Positions 17,416 to 25,632 of a stretch of 59,007 nt of DNA are shown here, in pieces. The stretch lies in assembly GCF_030160115.1 (NCBI RefSeq), contig NZ_BSNS01000006.1, positions 1 to 59,007 of the forward strand, read 5' to 3'. The stretch's first letter is position 1, and each line of letters opens with the position of its first letter. The notes beneath the pieces were generated by a model that saw only the letters and a program-made list of their open reading frames with translations, was not told the origin of the DNA and made no database searches. A program made the position numbers and the translations under genes. The stretch is from Devosia nitrariae (lineage in GTDB: Bacteria > Pseudomonadota > Alphaproteobacteria > Rhizobiales > Devosiaceae).

Positions 17416-17710
17416 GGGTGCGCGAAGCATCGCCGCCCGGACTGCGCTCGGTGTCGACCGCGGCTTGACCGGACCGGCAGGAAATTTCCTCCGGATGGGA
17501 CATGAAAACTGATTGATCGGTGTTAAGCGGGGAAACCCGCGCCCGCGCAGGCGATTATAACCACCGGGAGCACCGGAGAACCCTCCCCCATAGCAGACTC
17601 CCCAACTGCTTCGGCGCTCCCGACCTTCCCCATCGATGGGAACGAAAAGCCGCCCCAGAGGGTGGCGGTGGAAAGCCGCCGTCACTGCTCCGGCCCCGCA
17701 GGTTATTGCG

Positions 17711-18898
17711 TCAGCCCGACGCGCCGCGCCCACCGCTTCCGGAAAAGGTGCGGTCCAGGGCTTGCGCCAGTGCCGGCTCCACCGGCAAATCCGTACCAGC
17801 GGCCTTGCTGACGTGCCGGTCGTACTTCCAGCTCGTAGAAATGCCGCGGAAATGCGCGATAAAGACGTCGGTCGGCTTGTGGCGTGTCCCCATGGGGCGG
17901 TTACGCAGGAAGTGGGGGTAAGGATGGACGCTGAGCCGTTCCAGCCACCGACGATTTGGCGCCATCGCCCATTTGTGGAGGCTGCTCATGCCCCGCTCCG
18001 GATCGGCTTCGAGACGACGAAAATCGCCGTGGCGGTACGGAGCGCTGCGTCCATCTTCAGGGACGGCTGCAACCCACGCGCCTCGATAATAGACCGTCCC
18101 TGAGCGGGAACGGGCTGCCGCCTCATAGACATTGCCATCCGGAGAAGGCACGGCGAGTTCATCGATATCGCAATTGAGAATGCCGCAGGCGGCCTGAGCA
18201 TAACGGCGCCACACCACCAGGAACATAGCCGGCTGCAGAAACTGCGACCAGTTCTGGTCCTCGGCCACCCACTCATCCTTCTGGCCATAGGGAAATGGCG
18301 CCGGCAACACCGCTACTCGCTCGATGCCGGGAACGCATGCCAGGACGGTCTCGATCTCGTCCGGGCTATAGTCGGTCGAGCCGTTGTCGACGAGGATGAC
18401 CGCGTCCGTTCCCTGGTTGAGCGCGTGGAAGCGTGCCCAGTCGGCAATCCACTCCAACCGATTGTTCTTCGACAAGGTGAACAGTACACGGGCGCCATCA
18501 AAGAACCCCGAAGCGTTTTCGGCAATGGCCACGGTTTGCGTGGCGCCTGCATAGGAGATCTCCAAATGCGTCGTGCCGGCCGGCGGCCTGATGGAGCAAA
18601 GGCGCATGCGCTTGGAATTGTGCTCTCGCCAGGCCAGCCTTTTTCCCGAAGGCTGTGCAACGCAGACCATCTTGCCGAGGCGCTGGTCGAGGTCGATCGA
18701 AGGCGGTCCCACCAGCAGCACAGTCCGGCCATCACGGTGCCAGAAGATGTCGTAGAACAGCACCTTGCCTTCGTAATGGTCGGCGAAGCCCGCTGGCCGC
18801 ACGCCGGTCGTAGGCCGCATTCCACGGACCACGCCTTCGGGCAGCATTATTGGGTTGAGGCGAGGGGAAGGCAGTATTTGACAAAAGGCGTTGCTCAT
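17711..18898 (-). CDS. Glycosyltransferase, GT-A fold (family 2/92-like), probable phage moron
   Basis: The protein is 395 aa from ATG 18898 (GGCGGG upstream). Motifs are VLFTLSKNNRLEWIADWARFHALNQGTDAVILVDNGSTDYS (nucleotide-binding strand plus DNGSTD) and ILNCDIDELAVPSPDG (the DxD-type DIDE for metal/sugar nucleotide). These match 'DUF23/GT92'-like glycosyltransferases that act on cell-surface glycans. It lies inside the phage cluster between the endolysin and the tail-collar gene, where lysogenic-conversion genes are often found. I infer that it modifies host LPS or capsule. It has a normal length and no interruptions. Confidence 0.75.
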   Translation of the reverse strand: MSNAFCQILPSPRLNPIMLPEGVVRGMRPTTGVRPAGFADHYEGKVLFYDIFWHRDGRTVLLVGPPSIDLDQRLGKMVCVAQPSGKRLAWREHNSKRMRLCSIRPPAGTTHLEISYAGATQTVAIAENASGFFDGARVLFTLSKNNRLEWIADWARFHALNQGTDAVILVDNGSTDYSPDEIETVLACVPGIERVAVLPAPFPYGQKDEWVAEDQNWSQFLQPAMFLVVWRRYAQAACGILNCDIDELAVPSPDGNVYEAAARSRSGTVYYRGAWVAAVPEDGRSAPYRHGDFRRLEADPERGMSSLHKWAMAPNRRWLERLSVHPYPHFLRNRPMGTRHKPTDVFIAHFRGISTSWKYDRHVSKAAGTDLPVEPALAQALDRTFSGSGGRGASG

Positions 18899-19137
18899 CC
18901 CGCCTTTCCAGCCAGCGGCCGGCACATTGTCAAGCGGTGTTCAGGCTAACTTGTGTGATATAGTCTCGACACTATACCAGATTTGCAGTTCGTCACCTCC
19001 GTTGGGGACGTTGCGACCTGCCGCATCGAGAAGCCAAGTCCAGAGCCTTGAGACGGAAATGGACAGGTCGTCGTTGCCACTGCCGACCCACTGGAATAGT
19101 GGTGACAGATAGAGCTGGTAGAGATGCGAGAGACCCG

Positions 19138-19938
19138 TTGCTTCCGATTTTTTACATCAACCTGGCAAGTAGGCCAGACCGCCGCGAGTACATGGAAAGA
19201 CAGTTTGCCGCGTTGAACCTGAATGCCACGCGTATCGAGGCAGTGACCGCCGCGGACATTTCTAGTGAAGACGCCACGCTCTACTGCAACAGTGCCAACC
19301 CCACCTTCCTGCGCAGGAATGAGCTTGCCTGCACCCGTAGTCACGAGCGGGCTTGGCACGCAATCCTGGACGGCGGTTACACTGCTGCTTTGATCCTCGA
19401 GGATGACGCCGAGCTGTCACCGCTGCTGCCGGCGTTCCTGGCCGAGGCCGCCGCGGTAGATGCCGAACTGATCCGCATTGAGACGACAGGCTCCCGCATG
19501 CGGGTCTTTCCCGTCATCTCCACCGGCCCCAGTGGTGTCAGCGTGCGACCATTCCGATCAACCCCCATGGGCGCCGCCGGCTACATCCTCAGGGCGTCAG
19601 CGCTGGACAAGCTCTTGGGCAATCCCGAGCTCCGCCGCCGGCATCTGGACTTGGCGCTCTACAACCCTTTCGAGCAGCCCGGCGCATCGCTCTCGCGCGT
19701 CGTCACCGACCCGGCGCTCTGCCGGCAGTTGGGTCTTGATGATCATGCCATGCACGGCATCGGCCGCAGCGACATCGCCCACGACCTGGTGCCGCACGTC
19801 TATGCCGAAAAGCACCCTCTCGGCTTCCGCTGGTTCAAGTTCCGGACTGGCCTCGGGAAGGGGCTGCGCAACGTCATCGACGACTTCGCGCAGCGCTCCA
19901 AGGGTCTCGAGCGGCGCGTGATCCCGTTCAGGTCTTGA
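19138..19938 (+). CDS. Glycosyltransferase family 25 (LPS biosynthesis type), probable moron
   Basis: The protein is 266 aa from TTG 19138. No in-frame ATG exists, and GTG 19099/19102 are alternatives. TTG gives the family-like start LPIFYINLASRPDRREYMERQF. GT25 features include the INLxxRxDR start, ALILEDDAELSPLLPAFL (the EDD motif), MGAAGYILRASALDKLL, and a C-terminal HPLGFRWFKFR. Such enzymes add sugars to LPS cores. It is on the plus strand, convergent with the tail-collar gene and overlapping its stop by 11 bp. Together with the GT at 17711 it suggests surface-glycan remodelling by the phage. Confidence 0.8.
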   Translation: MLPIFYINLASRPDRREYMERQFAALNLNATRIEAVTAADISSEDATLYCNSANPTFLRRNELACTRSHERAWHAILDGGYTAALILEDDAELSPLLPAFLAEAAAVDAELIRIETTGSRMRVFPVISTGPSGVSVRPFRSTPMGAAGYILRASALDKLLGNPELRRRHLDLALYNPFEQPGASLSRVVTDPALCRQLGLDDHAMHGIGRSDIAHDLVPHVYAEKHPLGFRWFKFRTGLGKGLRNVIDDFAQRSKGLERRVIPFRS

Positions 19939-20902
19939 TGCAGTAGAGCAACGCCACGTTATCCGGGCGCGCCTCGCTACCTTCATTCTGGACCGTGACC
20001 GTGTGGGTATGCGCGCCGGCGTCATTGATGGAAAGGCTGTGAGTGTGGGCGCCGCCGGAGTTGACCGTTACGCTATGGGTGTGTGCGCCCGCATCATTGA
20101 TGCTCAGGGAGTGAATATGGGCACCCGCATTTGAAACATCCGCTTGGTACGGCCTGCCGCCAGAAGTAGTGCCCTGAGAGTTATCAAGGTTTTCCCCGTA
20201 GTCAAAACTCCCGCTTGTCGAACCGCCGGTGGCAATCTTATGGCTATGCGCACCGGCTGAACTTGCGGTACCGCTATGATCGTGGGTGCCCGCTGATCCC
20301 GTCGAAGCTGTGTGCGTATGCGCTCCTGCGCTTAGCGCGGACCCGGTGTGATCGTGGCTCCCAGCCGAGCTGGTCGACGCGGTATGTGTATGCTGCTTGT
20401 TCTCATCGGTCTGCGTCGAGCCGAAAGCGCGTGAGGCATCGATACCCGATCCGGTCTCATTCCAGCCGCGGATGAACTCGCCACGCATCTGAGGCAAGCC
20501 GAAGGTCGTCGAGCCGTCACCTGCCCCGAAGGTCGTGCCGATGGCAGCAAACAGTGCCGCATAGGTGGTGCGGTTGACGGCCTGGCCACGGCAGGCCAGC
20601 CATCCCGTCGGCGCCGTATTGCGCGCGAAGGCCATGACCGCGCCGGCAGGGACCGCCTGCTGCATCTGCTGCACGGTTGCCGCATCCCCGGGCGCCACGC
20701 CGTCAGCGAGCCCTACGACCCTGTGCCCATCCATATTGAGGTCGCCGGTCATCGGAGCCCGGCCATCGCGCATCACTCTATCGGTCTGGGCCTGCTGCAG
20801 GTCCTCGAGGGGCGGGTTGTGCTGGACCGGCTGGATCGGGTCGCCGTTCTGCACGAAATAGCTCGGTGGCAAGGTATAGGTGCCGTTTGCATCGGTCGGC
20901 AT
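19928..20902 (-). CDS. Phage tail-collar/short fibre protein with histidine-rich repeats
   Basis: The protein is 324 aa from ATG 20902 (GGAG 7 bases upstream). Residues 45-75 contain MTGDLNMDGHRVVGLADG, a fibre-shaft motif. Residues ~85-150 are the tail-collar domain (VPAGAVMAFARNTAPTGWLACRGQ, YAALFAAIGTTFGAGDG, RGEFIRGW). Residues ~170-305 contain about nine repeats with the pattern AGAHTHS/SLSINDAG, each carrying HxH or HDH. In short tail fibres such as T4 gp12, HxH triplets coordinate metal ions along the trimer axis. It ends DNVALLYCIKT, the common closing motif. It is a receptor-binding candidate. Confidence 0.88.
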   Translation of the reverse strand: MPTDANGTYTLPPSYFVQNGDPIQPVQHNPPLEDLQQAQTDRVMRDGRAPMTGDLNMDGHRVVGLADGVAPGDAATVQQMQQAVPAGAVMAFARNTAPTGWLACRGQAVNRTTYAALFAAIGTTFGAGDGSTTFGLPQMRGEFIRGWNETGSGIDASRAFGSTQTDENKQHTHTASTSSAGSHDHTGSALSAGAHTHTASTGSAGTHDHSGTASSAGAHSHKIATGGSTSGSFDYGENLDNSQGTTSGGRPYQADVSNAGAHIHSLSINDAGAHTHSVTVNSGGAHTHSLSINDAGAHTHTVTVQNEGSEARPDNVALLYCIKT

Positions 20903-20914
20903 GGTGTTCTCCAA

Positions 20915-20940
20915 AGAAAAACCCGCCTTGATGGCGGGTT
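20915..20940 (-). terminator. Rho-independent terminator upstream of the tail-collar gene
   Basis: On the minus strand AACCCGCC pairs with GGCGGGTT (20933-20940 with 20920-20927, loop of 5), followed by TTTTC. It would end or attenuate transcription just before the tail-collar start at 20902, separating that gene from those upstream. Confidence 0.75.
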
Positions 20941-20981
20941 GATTTGACGCTTAAAGTGCTGAGGACTTTAGGGGACTTGGG

Positions 20982-21338
20982 GTGTCATCGGTAAACGGAA
21001 CAAAAAACCCGGCGGGCTGGCGCGCCTTGCTCAGTCGGGCCATTGCGTCTGCCATTCTCATCGCCATTGTCGGCGGAGGCGGCCTTGGCGTGTGGAACAT
21101 GACGTTCTCGATGGGATGGTATGAACTTGAGGACGCAGCGCGGGCCAGTGGCGTTCGCAACGCCACGACTGCCCGCACCGCCATTGCCGAAGCCTACGAA
21201 ATGGATCCGACGCTGGTGGTGTGGTGCATGGGCGTCATGCGGTGGGACAGGGCCAACGTCAGAGGGATCGGTTGGCTGAAGGTGCTCGCGGTGCCGGTGA
21301 TGAACGTCCCTTGCGGAAAGCTCTACGAGGAGGCATGA
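20982..21338 (+). CDS. Hypothetical phage protein with one membrane span
   Basis: The protein is 118 aa from GTG 20982 (AGGGGA 7 bases upstream). A transmembrane segment lies near residues 17-38 (AIASAILIAIVGGGGLGVWNM). The rest (YELEDAARASGVRNATTARTAIAEAYEMDPTLVVWCMGVMRW) has no recognised motif. It is on the plus strand, opposite to surrounding phage genes, with a 26-codon ORF coupled to its stop. The antisense frame over it looks non-coding. Confidence 0.5.
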   Translation: MSSVNGTKNPAGWRALLSRAIASAILIAIVGGGGLGVWNMTFSMGWYELEDAARASGVRNATTARTAIAEAYEMDPTLVVWCMGVMRWDRANVRGIGWLKVLAVPVMNVPCGKLYEEA

Positions 21339-21415
21339 GCGCCACACCGGAGGTACTGCCGTCGCCCGAGGCGGCGGTCCGGCGGGACGTTAGGGCCATG
21401 CACGATACCCGCTAA
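21335..21415 (+). CDS. 26-aa ORF coupled to the preceding gene
   Basis: ATG 21335 overlaps the stop of the upstream gene (ATGA), with GAGGAGG immediately before it. The product is MSATPEVLPSPEAAVRRDVR plus six residues. It may be a real coupled micro-ORF or chance. Confidence 0.3.
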   Translation: MSATPEVLPSPEAAVRRDVRAMHDTR

Positions 21416-21428
21416 CTCCACCAGCCCT

Positions 21429-21638
21429 TTACGGCTTGCGCGACGCCATCCGGTTCTTGACGTTGGCAAAGACCCAAAGCAAGAAGAAGCCGCCGGCGGC
21501 CAACCCCGCGGCGTTCTGACCCTCTGGTAGTTCGCCCAGATATTGGGCGATTGCGCCGGCAACGCCCCCGACGATGCCGCCCCAGGCGCCCCAGATCAAT
21601 GGTTGGCTTTGTTTCTGCATGGGGCGCACTATGGTCAT
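21429..21638 (-). CDS. Small two-helix phage membrane protein
   Basis: The protein is 69 aa from ATG 21638 (a second ATG at 21620 is possible). Two hydrophobic segments (IWGAWGGIVGGVAGAIAQYL and GLAAGGFFLLWVFANVKNRM) are separated by ELPEGQNA. Size and topology are holin-like, but it is distant from the endolysin. It lies directly downstream of the ejection-like protein on the same strand. No Shine-Dalgarno is obvious. Confidence 0.5.
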   Translation of the reverse strand: MTIVRPMQKQSQPLIWGAWGGIVGGVAGAIAQYLGELPEGQNAAGLAAGGFFLLWVFANVKNRMASRKP

Positions 21639-21664
21639 GGGCAAAGATTCGCCGCAAGCGATTA

Positions 21665-23224
21665 CTAGCGAGCCTGTGCCCCTTCCACCAAGATGCTTAA
21701 CGGAGGATCGGGATCGTCTGGGGGCTGGGCAACGTTGTTGATCACTCCACCGATAGAGGGGGCGACGAGCAGTTTGGCAACGTCGCTGGGCTCGGTGAGC
21801 AGTTGGTTGGTGAGGTAACCGAAAACCGGATCCGAATGCAGCAGCCGCCCAGCTGCGTTTGATGCGACCTTGCCGACTGCCGCCCCGGCCAGCGCCCCAG
21901 GCACCGTGTCAATCATGTCGCCGCCAAGGTCGTATCCCATGGCCGCGCCCATGGCCGCGGGCATCCCAAGGTCCAGGCCCTGCACCACCCATTTCCTCCT
22001 CTGCGGCAGTGGCGTCATTGTGGTCGTTCCGGCGTGTGCCAGCCCCGGCAGCTCGCCGCTCTGACCCAGGACATAGGGATCCTCGCGAGACGTCCGCACG
22101 GCGGCATCAAGCAGATCCGGCGAGATCAGACCGTCCGGATCTGCGGCGTTCTGGAGAACAGTAAGATTGCGGTAATCGCTGCGCGCTTGCTGCCAGTCAC
22201 CAATGTCCGGGGACTCGGCAGCCAGCATCGAGCGCTCCATAGCGTCATCGAGGGCCGCCTGAAAACCTCGCAGCGCTTGCGTTAGGTCCTCGTCGTTACC
22301 TTTCCGATCGGTGAAGCTGCGGATGCTGCTGCGCATGTTCCTGTAGGCATTGCCCGAGATAGGCCAACCAAACCGTTCGTACCTATCCAGCGCATTCGCC
22401 ATCTCCACGACGAATGGAACTCGCATACTTTCGGCAAGATTGGAATTGTACGACTTGGCCACCGATTCGAACTCGCGCAATAGCTGCTCATCGGGCTTCA
22501 GCGGGTTGCGCGCGGCCACGGCATCCAATTGTGCACCAATCTCGTCGTAGGCTCTTGTGATGACCTGAGGCGTCGCGCGGGGTGCGCTGATGCCGGCGTG
22601 CGCCAGAGCTGCCTGCGTGAACTGTTCGCGTTGGTTTTCGTTGAAGGTGGCCGGGCCGTCACCCAACTCGCTCTCAACGCGGCGGAGCCACGGGGAATCC
22701 GTCCATTGTCCTGCCGATATGTCGATACCCTCCCTGGCCATCACCTCGTTCGCGGCCTGCCGATTGGGATCGACGGGGAACGGCGTGATGACGTGCTTAG
22801 CCCCTTGGGTCAGGCCTATCGCCGCAGTGCCACCCAAGAGCTGTCCAGCAAGTTCAAGATAAGGATTGTCCGGTGCGATCTGTTGGGCGATGCCAGCCCC
22901 GGCACCAGCACCGGCCGCCGTCGCTACATCGCTGGCCACCGTCTTCAGCTCGCTGGCAGCGGAGCGACCCGTTCTCGCGACCCTCCCATGGATTCCCGAT
23001 GGAATCAGCGTTGATCCGACCTCCTGCAGCCCTCTGCGCGCGATCTGGTTGATTGGATCATCGCTTTCCGGCGCGATTGTGGGTGCCAAGAGCTGACGGA
23101 AAGTCTGGTAGCCACCGACGGTGTCGACGGGCAGTTGGATGTCGGATCCGGTAGTGGCATTGAGGACCGCCGCGCCCCCACGCAAGGCAAGATTGGCCAG
23201 GTCGACGGGGCTGCCAAGGCCCAT
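21665..23224 (-). CDS. Phage ejection/internal-virion-like protein, C-terminal portion of a split gene
   Basis: The protein is 519 aa from ATG 23224. It starts MGLGSPVDLANLALRGGAAV and has glycine/alanine-rich hydrophobic patches (AAGAGAGAGIAQQI, ELAGQLLGGTAAIGL, MGAAMGYDLGG) suited to a membrane-penetrating internal protein. A central helical region (residues ~200-400) is charged and probably coiled. The frame continues upstream without shift, through ATC GCC ... GGT CTC, to a TAA at 23255-23257 that ends the small ORF 23255-23509. Read together the two make one ~614-residue protein, a layout (FPDG-type head followed by SPVDLANL) I recognise in related phage proteins. It may be inactive or rely on reinitiation. 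Confidence 0.65.
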   Translation of the reverse strand: MGLGSPVDLANLALRGGAAVLNATTGSDIQLPVDTVGGYQTFRQLLAPTIAPESDDPINQIARRGLQEVGSTLIPSGIHGRVARTGRSAASELKTVASDVATAAGAGAGAGIAQQIAPDNPYLELAGQLLGGTAAIGLTQGAKHVITPFPVDPNRQAANEVMAREGIDISAGQWTDSPWLRRVESELGDGPATFNENQREQFTQAALAHAGISAPRATPQVITRAYDEIGAQLDAVAARNPLKPDEQLLREFESVAKSYNSNLAESMRVPFVVEMANALDRYERFGWPISGNAYRNMRSSIRSFTDRKGNDEDLTQALRGFQAALDDAMERSMLAAESPDIGDWQQARSDYRNLTVLQNAADPDGLISPDLLDAAVRTSREDPYVLGQSGELPGLAHAGTTTMTPLPQRRKWVVQGLDLGMPAAMGAAMGYDLGGDMIDTVPGALAGAAVGKVASNAAGRLLHSDPVFGYLTNQLLTEPSDVAKLLVAPSIGGVINNVAQPPDDPDPPLSILVEGAQAR

Positions 23225-23254
23225 GGCGATGCCCTCGTTGAGTCCCGAGAGACC

Positions 23255-23509
23255 TTACACGAGAAGGTTGTCGTACCAATACGCGGGCTGGGGTGGCTGC
23301 GCCGGCATACCCGGAACCGGAAGGTCGAGCGTGTCTATGTCTTCAGGCCGCCGGTAGGGCACGTATGGAGCCGGCTCTTCGGCAGGCGCAGGCTGCTGAT
23401 CGAGCAACGCGTCCGGAAGATCGGGAACGATGTGTTCGCGGAGCTCCTCGGGCGACACGCCGTCCTCGAAGTGTGCGAGCGTCCCGTCAGGCAATTGAAC
23501 AAGCGCCAT
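23255..23509 (-). CDS. N-terminal piece of the ejection-like protein, ended by an in-frame TAA
   Basis: The protein is 84 aa: MALVQLPDGTLAHFEDGVSPEELREHIVPDLP, then a proline-rich linker, ending in PAYWYDNLLV. The head motif (LPDG...FxDGxxPEEL) is the short domain that begins many phage internal proteins. The TAA is followed in the same frame by GLSGLNEGIA and then the ATG of the 519-residue ORF. It may be a separate small protein, or the 5' piece of a gene broken by one nonsense mutation, which I favour. Confidence 0.6.
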   Translation of the reverse strand: MALVQLPDGTLAHFEDGVSPEELREHIVPDLPDALLDQQPAPAEEPAPYVPYRRPEDIDTLDLPVPGMPAQPPQPAYWYDNLLV

Positions 23510-23520
23510 AGCAACCTACC

Positions 23521-23847
23521 TCAGAAATCGAGTGGAATTGAAATCCTCGGGATCGACCAGACCGCATTGACCTCGCCCTCCGGCAGAAACGCCCGGGGCC
23601 CGCCGGCACCAGGCACACCCACACCCCGCGCCCGCTCCAGCTCATCGGCCCGGTACGCCAGCAGCCCCCCGAGCCCGCCCTGCGCCAGCCGCGCCAGGCC
23701 TTGCGTCCAGTGCCCAACCGGGCTGAGATCCGCGCCGCCCTTGATCAGCGCGGCCGCGACCTGGAGACGTCGCGCGATCTGTTCCGGCGAGACGGCCGCG
23801 CCGTTCGCGCCCCAGACGAAGGGCTGCGTTGGTTTGGTCTCGTCCAT
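23521..23847 (-). CDS. Hypothetical phage structural protein
   Basis: The protein is 108 aa and its start overlaps the stop of the S74-domain gene by one base. MDETKPTQPFVWGANGAAVSPEQIARRLQVAAALIKGGADLSPVGHWTQGLARLAQGGLGGLLAYRADELE is typical of the small protein that sits between tail and internal-virion genes in podoviruses of this type. No enzymatic motif is visible. The packed operon argues it is expressed with its neighbours. Confidence 0.6.
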   Translation of the reverse strand: MDETKPTQPFVWGANGAAVSPEQIARRLQVAAALIKGGADLSPVGHWTQGLARLAQGGLGGLLAYRADELERARGVGVPGAGGPRAFLPEGEVNAVWSIPRISIPLDF

Positions 23848-25151
23848 CAGCGGACCTCCTTGTAGTCGACCATGCGATAGCCGCTCGGATGCGTGCGCAC
23901 GGCCTCGGGCTGGGTGTCCTCGAGCTCATCGGCCATCACGCCCATATGGAAGATGCCGCCGGGCGTGCCCTTGTAGCGGTAGGTGTAGACCGGCACGCCT
24001 TCGTCGGTTTCACCGACGCGCTCGACGTCCTCTTTCAGGCGCTCATCTGAAAACAGCATGCCCAGGCCCCCCGCCTGCCCGGCCGCGCCGAGCAGCGAGC
24101 CGCCGAGGCCGAAAAGGCCGCCCATCATCGCCTGGCTGTTGGCGAGATCGGCCTGGTATTTCTGGTTGACGAGCCCGGTATAGTCGACGCCGGCAACGCC
24201 GGTCTGCGGCGTACTCTGGAACTGCGGCATCGACACCTGTGCCCCCGACATCAGCGCCGAAAGCTCGTTGATCGGCTGGTTGCGCAGCGCCATCGCCTCC
24301 TGCAGTCCTTGCCCGCGGGCGCTATTGGCGAACTGCGCATCGGTCAGCGCTGCGGCATTGCCCGCCTGCTGGGCGTTCTGCGCGAATTGCGCGGCGCCGA
24401 GCGAAGCCTGGTTGCCGAAGCCCGCCCGGGCAAGCTCCGCCTCGTTGCCAAAGATCGCGGCGTTACGCGCGAGGTCCACGAGGCGCGACTGCTCCTGGCC
24501 CCCCGCGAGCGTCGTTGCCAGCCGCGCATCCGTCGTCTGCCGCCCCAGCCGCTCCATCTCCGCGTTCCACGCGGCCGAGCCCTCGCGAACGCCCGAATTG
24601 AGGAGGCGCGTACGCAGCGTCTCTTCCTGCGAGGCGCGATCGGAAGCGCCGCGCTGCCAGAGCGCCTCCTCCACCCGTGCCCGGTCGTTGGAGAAGTCGT
24701 CGGCTCCGGCATAGGAGGTGGCAAAGCCCGGCCCCAGCGCCGCGGTATAGTTGCCGCCAATGTCGCGCGCGAAATCGGCATCGACCCCCGAGGATTTGGC
24801 AAGCTCCGGCAAATTGCTGGTGTCGACCCCGCCCTTCAGATACTCGCGCATCGCCGCCGATTGCTCGGCGGCCAGCCCGGCGAGATTGCCCTGTGCCTGC
24901 TGCGTCTGGCTGAAGATCGCCTGTTGCTCGGGCGAGAGCGTGGTGGTTGCGGTATAGCGCGGCAGCTCGATCGGCTTGCCGTCGGCGCCGATGATGGTCT
25001 GCGTGCCGTTCTGGCTATAATTGAGGCTCCCGGTCGGGGTCACCTGGTCGACCATGTTGAGCGCTTGCTGAGTCTGGGCCGTGGTGCTGTTCCACTGGCT
25101 CTGCGCCTGCGCGGTCTTCCATGGGTCGGGGGGCTTGGGGGTCGAGACCAT
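23847..25151 (-). CDS. Phage tail-associated protein with C-terminal S74 intramolecular chaperone domain
   Basis: The protein is 434 aa. The N-terminal ~330 residues are Gln/Ala-rich and helical (SQWNSTTAQTQQALNMV, LARNAAIFGNEAELARAGF, AQFAQNAQQAGNAAALTDAQ). A short glycine-rich stretch leads to the C-terminal domain LFSDERLKEDVERVGETDEGVPVYTYRYKG...GVMADELE. SDxRLKxDI and GxMAxE are the peptidase S74/intramolecular-chaperone signature, which trimerises fibres and is then cleaved autocatalytically. The Ser-Asp catalytic pair (SDERLK) is present. It starts immediately after the GNAT stop. Confidence 0.85.
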   Translation of the reverse strand: MVSTPKPPDPWKTAQAQSQWNSTTAQTQQALNMVDQVTPTGSLNYSQNGTQTIIGADGKPIELPRYTATTTLSPEQQAIFSQTQQAQGNLAGLAAEQSAAMREYLKGGVDTSNLPELAKSSGVDADFARDIGGNYTAALGPGFATSYAGADDFSNDRARVEEALWQRGASDRASQEETLRTRLLNSGVREGSAAWNAEMERLGRQTTDARLATTLAGGQEQSRLVDLARNAAIFGNEAELARAGFGNQASLGAAQFAQNAQQAGNAAALTDAQFANSARGQGLQEAMALRNQPINELSALMSGAQVSMPQFQSTPQTGVAGVDYTGLVNQKYQADLANSQAMMGGLFGLGGSLLGAAGQAGGLGMLFSDERLKEDVERVGETDEGVPVYTYRYKGTPGGIFHMGVMADELEDTQPEAVRTHPSGYRMVDYKEVR

Positions 25152-25529
25152 CTAAAATCTCCAGTCCTTCTTCAAAATGCCGACGATGAAGGCGTGCCGC
25201 CCCTCGCCGAAATGGTTGCGCATCAGCCCCTCGACCTCGCCGCCGAGCTGTTCGGCAAGGCGCACAACGCGGGGCTGCCCGGTGACGACCGTCATCCGCC
25301 CGCAGCCGAGGCGGCCGAAGACGTATTCGCCGATGGAGCGCACGAACGGACGCGTCCAGCCGCTTCCGGCGGCGCTCATGTGGATGTCGTTGCCGGTGAA
25401 GTGGTTGAGCAGCACGCCGCCGATGACCTCGCCGTCCTTCTCGATGCCGACGGCCACATAAGGCGGCACGATGTTGTGGGCGAGCCTCTGCGCCAGGAAC
25501 TCCGCCACACGCTCGTTCGAAACGATCAT
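25152..25529 (-). CDS. Phage GNAT-like acetyltransferase
   Basis: The protein is 125 aa from ATG 25529 (MIVSNERVAEFLAQRL). Longer frame upstream enters a palindromic repeat. GVLLNHFTGNDIHMSAAGSG and FGRLGCGRMTVVTGQPRVVRLAEQLGG are the beta4-alpha3 region of the GNAT fold, and EGLMRNHFGEGRHAFIVGILKKDWRF the end. Such proteins appear beside head-tail genes in many alphaproteobacterial phages, and their target is unknown. The start region derives from a host repeat that immediately precedes it. Confidence 0.65.
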   Translation of the reverse strand: MIVSNERVAEFLAQRLAHNIVPPYVAVGIEKDGEVIGGVLLNHFTGNDIHMSAAGSGWTRPFVRSIGEYVFGRLGCGRMTVVTGQPRVVRLAEQLGGEVEGLMRNHFGEGRHAFIVGILKKDWRF

Positions 25530-25625
25530 CAGAGTGCTTTCAGCAAAAATGGTCACCACTTTTGCGGTTCGAAAACACGACAATTCAAGGACTTAGAGCT
25601 CCCGTTCCGATTCAATCGGAACGGG
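25530..25625. repeat. Rhizobial-type palindromic repeat inserted between phage genes
   Basis: CCCGTTCCGAT (25601-25611) and ATCGGAACGGG (25615-25625) form an 11-bp stem with a 3-base loop, flanked by AGAGC/GCTCT. The left part (GCAAAAATGGTCACCACTTTTGCGG) resembles the A/C motifs of rhizobial mosaic repeats. It lies between GNAT and the tail-tube gene and supplies the upstream context of the GNAT start. It is a host genome repeat, not a phage element. Confidence 0.65.
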
Positions 25626-25632
25626 AAATGCT

